NCBI GenBank assembly: GCA_964429265.1
Contig: CAYSBK010000007.1
Span: 1-35,454, forward strand
Origin: CAYSBK01 sp964429265
Lineage (GTDB): Bacteria; Planctomycetota; Phycisphaerae; Sedimentisphaerales; Anaerobacaceae
Length of the DNA: 35,454 nt
Direction: 5' to 3'
The position numbers and the translations under genes are program-made. The notes beneath the pieces were generated by a model, which was not told the DNA's origin, made no database searches, and saw only the letters and a list, made by a program, of their open reading frames with translations. Shown here in pieces: positions 31,988 to 35,454 of this stretch (the stretch's first letter is position 1; every line of letters begins with the position of its first letter).

Positions 31988-34900
31988 GTGGTGGTTAATC
32001 GCGAAAACGCCAGCTCTCAAAAGCCGGCCGGCCGACTGCACCGGAGGTTGCATCGCCTCTTGCGGGTCCTGGGCATCGGCTGTATAGGTATAGCCGCAAT
32101 ACTAGCCGGCGGCGATTATGCGCTGCGCAGAATAGCAATCGCCCAGATTGTCGAGCTAACCGGCGCGATGGTGACCGCCGAATCGGTCCGCATCGGCCTC
32201 AACGGCACGGTTAGCCTGCAAAATGTCACTGTCAGCGTTCCCCCTGCAAGTCTCTGGCCCGAGCCGGTGCTCACCGCGCACCAGGTCAGGGGGCGATTCA
32301 ACATCGCAAGCATGCTGCGCCTCCACCCGAAATTGTGCGACTTGAAAGTCCGTAATTTCAGGTTCAATGCGCTCTACGACCCCGGCCGCGGCAGGTGGAA
32401 TCTTGCAAATCTGAAGATCGCCCTTCCGCGAAGTGCCGCCAATGCGCCCCCGCCGACAATTCGCCTTGAAAACGGCACACTGTCCTACGGGAACGTCCGC
32501 GCCGGCAAGACCCACACCATCGCGTCAATTCCCCTCGCAGCTCTTCTCAAATCTTCAGACAGCCCCGGCGAAGGTTATGACTTCCGGATCACTACCGCCA
32601 CGCGACGGGGTTACGGTCCCAGCCGGCTCGAAGGGCACTTCAAGCCCGGCAAGGTCGTCGTCACAGGCAGCATTTGCTCCACCGATGTGGCGGCCCTGCA
32701 GCGCGTCTGGACCGTCGGAACCCTGGCCGCACAACTGCTGTACGACAGCAAAGGCGACTATTCGTTGAAACTCTCAATCAAAGACCTGCTAAGTACCCGT
32801 AAGCCCAGCGGCCTGGCGGTAACCCTCGACAGCGACGTCCTTCTCAAAAAGACCGGCGCGTTTGCGGCCCTGCAGAGATTCTTCGCCCGATACCGTCCCG
32901 CCGGCAAGGTCGACCTCAAGCTCAACGCAGCCGGCAATCTTTATCACCTCTCCGATAGCACCTTCGATGGAACCGTCCACTGCCGGAACGTCTCGATTTG
33001 CGACCGCAAATTTCCATACCGACTCGAACACTTAACCGGAGAAGTCCGCTTCACGCCCGATACCGTCGAACTGAAACGACTCACCGCCACCCACGGCAGC
33101 GCCACCGTGACTATTGCGGGTAATGTCAGTAACCTCAGCTCGTCCCCTGCCTACGACATACACCTGACGGGCGAAAACATTGCACTCGACAACGACCTGT
33201 ACGCGGCGGTGAACGAAAACTATAAGAAGTTGTGGTCGACCTTCTCACCCAAAGGCTCCGTGGGTGTGGACTACCGCCTCAGCAAGACCCCCATGCAAAC
33301 AAAGAAAGAAACGCTGAGCATCCGGCTCAATTCGGTGCACGCGGTGTACCGAGGCTTTGCCTATCCGCTTCATAATCTCCGGGGCGAGATTCTTTTCGAC
33401 GAACGATGTTTCTACGTCCGCAACGTCGTGGCCGACTTTAACGATCGTACAATAACCATCAACGGAAAAACGTCTGCTGTGGACACCGACCGGCGTTCTT
33501 ACTCGTTCGTTATAGATGCCAAGAACGTTCCGGTCGATGCTGTTCTGGCTCAAGCCCTTGCCGAGGAACAGAGGCGGTTTCTTGATAAATACGACGTGAG
33601 AGGTCTTGCGGACGCCCACATAACCGTCCAGGCGTCACCCGACGGCTCGGCAGGCCCGGACTTCGTGGCCATCGTCTCTCTCAGGCAGGCTTCCCTCAAG
33701 GTCCGCCTCCCACGGGAAAACGGCCTCGATGCCGCACCGACGGGACCGGCGCCCACCCTTGCCGTCTCGAACGCGACCGCACGCGTGGTCCTCACGCCGC
33801 GGTTCATCGGCATCGAGCAACTCCGGGGCCGCTATTACCACAGCAGTGTTTCACTGCAGGGCAGGATATCGCTGGCCGCCGGCACAGAACCACCGCGATA
33901 CAACCTCCGGTTGGCGGTGCGTCAGTTGCCTTTGGATGACCGGCTGACTTCACTATTACCTCGATCGGCACAGAAGGTGCTTTCCAGGCTCAGACCGGAA
34001 GGAAATATCGATCTTACTGCGGATTTGTGCAACAACGGACACAATTGCCCCGTTTCCAGCATTGTGGTCAGATGCCTCGGCAACAGCGTCACGTTGCCCG
34101 CCGACTTCGGCGGCCTGATCGACAGGCTCGAAGATGTTACCGGGCAAATCATCATCACCGAGCACAAGATAGAGCTTAATGACATTCAGGCGAAGCCCGC
34201 ACGTGCCGATGCGACAATCGCCGATGCCTCACTCGCTGCAAGCGGTGAAATAACACTGCCCGATGCCGATTCTAATCAGGTGGATTTCAAAGGCCGCCTC
34301 CGCCTGGAGAACTGTCCCCTGGACATGCTGCTCAAGGAAAGCCGACTATCGGCGCCGCTGGATATCCGCGGAAGCTATCGGCTCCCAAACACGCTGGAAA
34401 GTTGCCATGTCATCATCCCCGATGGAACCGCCACGATCAGAAAAAAGGTCATTCGGGCGCTGCGCACGGAGCTTCATTACGAAAAAGACCGCCGCCGCTG
34501 GCTCGCAAGGGAACTGACTGCGGATTTTTACGGTGCAAGGCTGCTGGGCAGATTCGAGATAAAGCACCCGGCCCCGGCCACGCCCCTGGAATACCTGTTG
34601 GAAGCAGCGTTTGAAAATGCCGACCTGGGCGGGTTCCTTGCTGATGCCGACACCAACGCCGGACCCCAAACAAAGGGTGATATGAGCGGTTCTTTGTCTG
34701 TGGTCGGCACAATCAACCCCCGCTTCGACAACGCCCCGGCCTCATCGGTTCAACCTCGCCGGGAATCCTCCAGAATCGGGCGATGCAGGTTAACCGTTCG
34801 GAATATGCAGGCAGGGGCGCTTCCGCCACTTGTGAAGCTGCTGAACGTGCTGCGCTTCAAGAAGCCGGGTGATTATGCATTCGACCGGATGGTTCTCGAT

Positions 34901-35194
34901 TCATACATCAAGAACGACAACCTTTTCATAGAGAAGATCGACCTTGCGGGGCCGGCTCTTGCACTAACCGGCTCGGGCCGGATGCACCTTCCCAAATGGC
35001 AGTTGAATCTTCTGCTTTACGCCCGTGGACGCAGGCTCGCTGCGGCTGAACCCACTGTGCTGGAATCGCTCACCGAGAATATCGGCTCAGTGGCTGGACG
35101 CATCGAAGTAACCGGAGACATTCACGATCCCACCATTATCACAAGACCGCTGCCGGTTATAGAAGATACGCTCAGGATATTCCGCCCCAAGTAG
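31988..35194 (+). CDS. AsmA-like (AsmA/YhdP/TamB superfamily) envelope protein
   Basis: Large protein, up to 1068 aa, with one membrane anchor near the N-terminus (about 26-45, RVLGIGCIGIAAILAGG) and a long periplasmic part of repeating beta-strand modules, as in AsmA, YhdP and TamB, which help move or balance phospholipids between membranes. Typical pieces are GTVSLQNVTVSVPP near the start, repeated LxGxI/LxLxD patterns, and a C-terminal AsmA-type region (about 930-1068) with LTGSGRMHLPKWQLNLLL and the ending GRIEVTGDIHDPTII. The true start is unclear. GTG at 31988 lies ahead of the transcription start predicted from the adjacent promoter. GTG at 31991 would be leaderless, and TTG at 32060 (after a GGAGG 12 bases upstream) would begin just before the anchor. 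It ends 34 bases before a hairpin shared with the next gene. Confidence 0.85.
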   Translation: MVVNRENASSQKPAGRLHRRLHRLLRVLGIGCIGIAAILAGGDYALRRIAIAQIVELTGAMVTAESVRIGLNGTVSLQNVTVSVPPASLWPEPVLTAHQVRGRFNIASMLRLHPKLCDLKVRNFRFNALYDPGRGRWNLANLKIALPRSAANAPPPTIRLENGTLSYGNVRAGKTHTIASIPLAALLKSSDSPGEGYDFRITTATRRGYGPSRLEGHFKPGKVVVTGSICSTDVAALQRVWTVGTLAAQLLYDSKGDYSLKLSIKDLLSTRKPSGLAVTLDSDVLLKKTGAFAALQRFFARYRPAGKVDLKLNAAGNLYHLSDSTFDGTVHCRNVSICDRKFPYRLEHLTGEVRFTPDTVELKRLTATHGSATVTIAGNVSNLSSSPAYDIHLTGENIALDNDLYAAVNENYKKLWSTFSPKGSVGVDYRLSKTPMQTKKETLSIRLNSVHAVYRGFAYPLHNLRGEILFDERCFYVRNVVADFNDRTITINGKTSAVDTDRRSYSFVIDAKNVPVDAVLAQALAEEQRRFLDKYDVRGLADAHITVQASPDGSAGPDFVAIVSLRQASLKVRLPRENGLDAAPTGPAPTLAVSNATARVVLTPRFIGIEQLRGRYYHSSVSLQGRISLAAGTEPPRYNLRLAVRQLPLDDRLTSLLPRSAQKVLSRLRPEGNIDLTADLCNNGHNCPVSSIVVRCLGNSVTLPADFGGLIDRLEDVTGQIIITEHKIELNDIQAKPARADATIADASLAASGEITLPDADSNQVDFKGRLRLENCPLDMLLKESRLSAPLDIRGSYRLPNTLESCHVIIPDGTATIRKKVIRALRTELHYEKDRRRWLARELTADFYGARLLGRFEIKHPAPATPLEYLLEAAFENADLGGFLADADTNAGPQTKGDMSGSLSVVGTINPRFDNAPASSVQPRRESSRIGRCRLTVRNMQAGALPPLVKLLNVLRFKKPGDYAFDRMVLDSYIKNDNLFIEKIDLAGPALALTGSGRMHLPKWQLNLLLYARGRRLAAAEPTVLESLTENIGSVAGRIEVTGDIHDPTIITRPLPVIEDTLRIFRPK

Positions 35195-35227
35195 CCCCCT
35201 CGGCAGCCCCCGGCTCCTCGCAAAGAA

Positions 35228-35260
35228 AATCGGGGCCTGGGAAACCCCCAGGCCCCGATT
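35228..35260 (-). terminator. Bidirectional hairpin terminator
   Basis: A perfect 14-bp stem (35228-35241 with 35247-35260) and a 5-base loop. Read on the minus strand it is followed by a U-rich tail (TTTCTTTG), so it terminates the gene ending at 35286. On the plus strand it also lies just after the AsmA-like gene, but has no U-run there. Confidence 0.75.
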
Positions 35261-35285
35261 GGTATCAACGCAACCACCCACCGGC

Positions 35286-35454
35286 CTACGGCCAGAGCAC
35301 TTCCTCCAGCCACATGGTCATCAGCTCTGCAAAGTCCCTGAAGTTGACCGCCTTTTGGCCCTGAGGCTCGCTGTCGTAGATATTGCTGGTCGCAGCAATC
35401 GGATAGTAACCGCTCGGGCCGAGAGCGATGTAGGCGATGTTCTCGTCGGACAAT
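35286..35454 (-). CDS. C-terminus of an exported protein with dockerin-like tail (partial)
   Basis: About 56 residues before a TAG at 35286-35288; the start lies beyond the window. The visible part reads LSDENIAYIALGPSGYYPIAA, then DSEPQGQKAVNFRDFAELM and a final TMWLEEVLWP. The VNFxDFAxLxxxWLE pattern resembles half of a dockerin-type EF-hand repeat and matches tails common on secreted planctomycete proteins, where it is thought to serve in surface attachment or sorting. The upstream function is unknown. The gene ends before the strong terminator hairpin at 35228-35260. Confidence 0.65.
   Translation of the reverse strand, partial: LSDENIAYIALGPSGYYPIAATSNIYDSEPQGQKAVNFRDFAELMTMWLEEVLWP

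Noticed and set aside
1..35454. tRNA, rRNA, CRISPR arrays, insertion sequences
   Set aside because: None seen: no regularly spaced repeats, no transposase-like frame and no recognisable RNA gene.

Overview
This window is typical of a GC-rich planctomycete, probably class Phycisphaerae. The evidence is a large set of Tat-exported sulfatases, an LptF/LptG pair (so a Gram-negative type envelope), CsrA, and a protein cut off at the right edge that ends in a 'NFRDFAELMTMWLEE'-type dockerin-like tail, common on exported proteins of that class. The taxonomic call is inference from gene content; there is no rRNA in the window.

Layout. 1-191: no convincing gene, a possible promoter. 192-4365 (+): a GH29 alpha-L-fucosidase followed by DNA polymerase I. 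4390-7116 (-): LptG and LptF, convergent with polA. 7216-23945 (-): a tightly packed run of eleven genes. Ten encode S1-family (formylglycine) sulfatases and one encodes a secreted protein that looks like a glycosidase-type beta-propeller. Gaps run from overlaps of 14-16 bases to at most 99 bases. 24106-24738 (-): a stand-alone corrinoid (B12-binding) protein, followed by a strong hairpin that separates it from the sulfatase run. 25011-28789 (+): an electron transfer flavoprotein with beta and alpha subunits fused in one chain, overlapping by 4 bases with an ETF-quinone oxidoreductase. 28986-30417 (-): csrA and an unrecognised polytopic membrane protein. 30643-35194 (+): purD and a large AsmA-like envelope protein. 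35286-35454 (-): the C-terminus of the dockerin-like protein, with a hairpin terminator between it and the AsmA-like gene.

How the parts may work together. The sulfatases, the propeller protein and the fucosidase suggest stepwise desulfation and hydrolysis of a sulfated, probably fucose-containing, polysaccharide. Nearly all the sulfatases have a twin-arginine RRxFLK-type start and many have a lipobox, so they are expected to be exported and often membrane-anchored. No transporter, regulator or sulfatase-maturing enzyme is in the window. The ETF fusion and ETF-QO would pass electrons from unseen dehydrogenases to the quinone pool. The corrinoid protein would carry methyl groups for a methyltransferase encoded elsewhere. 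The remaining genes (polA, lptFG, csrA, purD, AsmA-like) are housekeeping or envelope genes.
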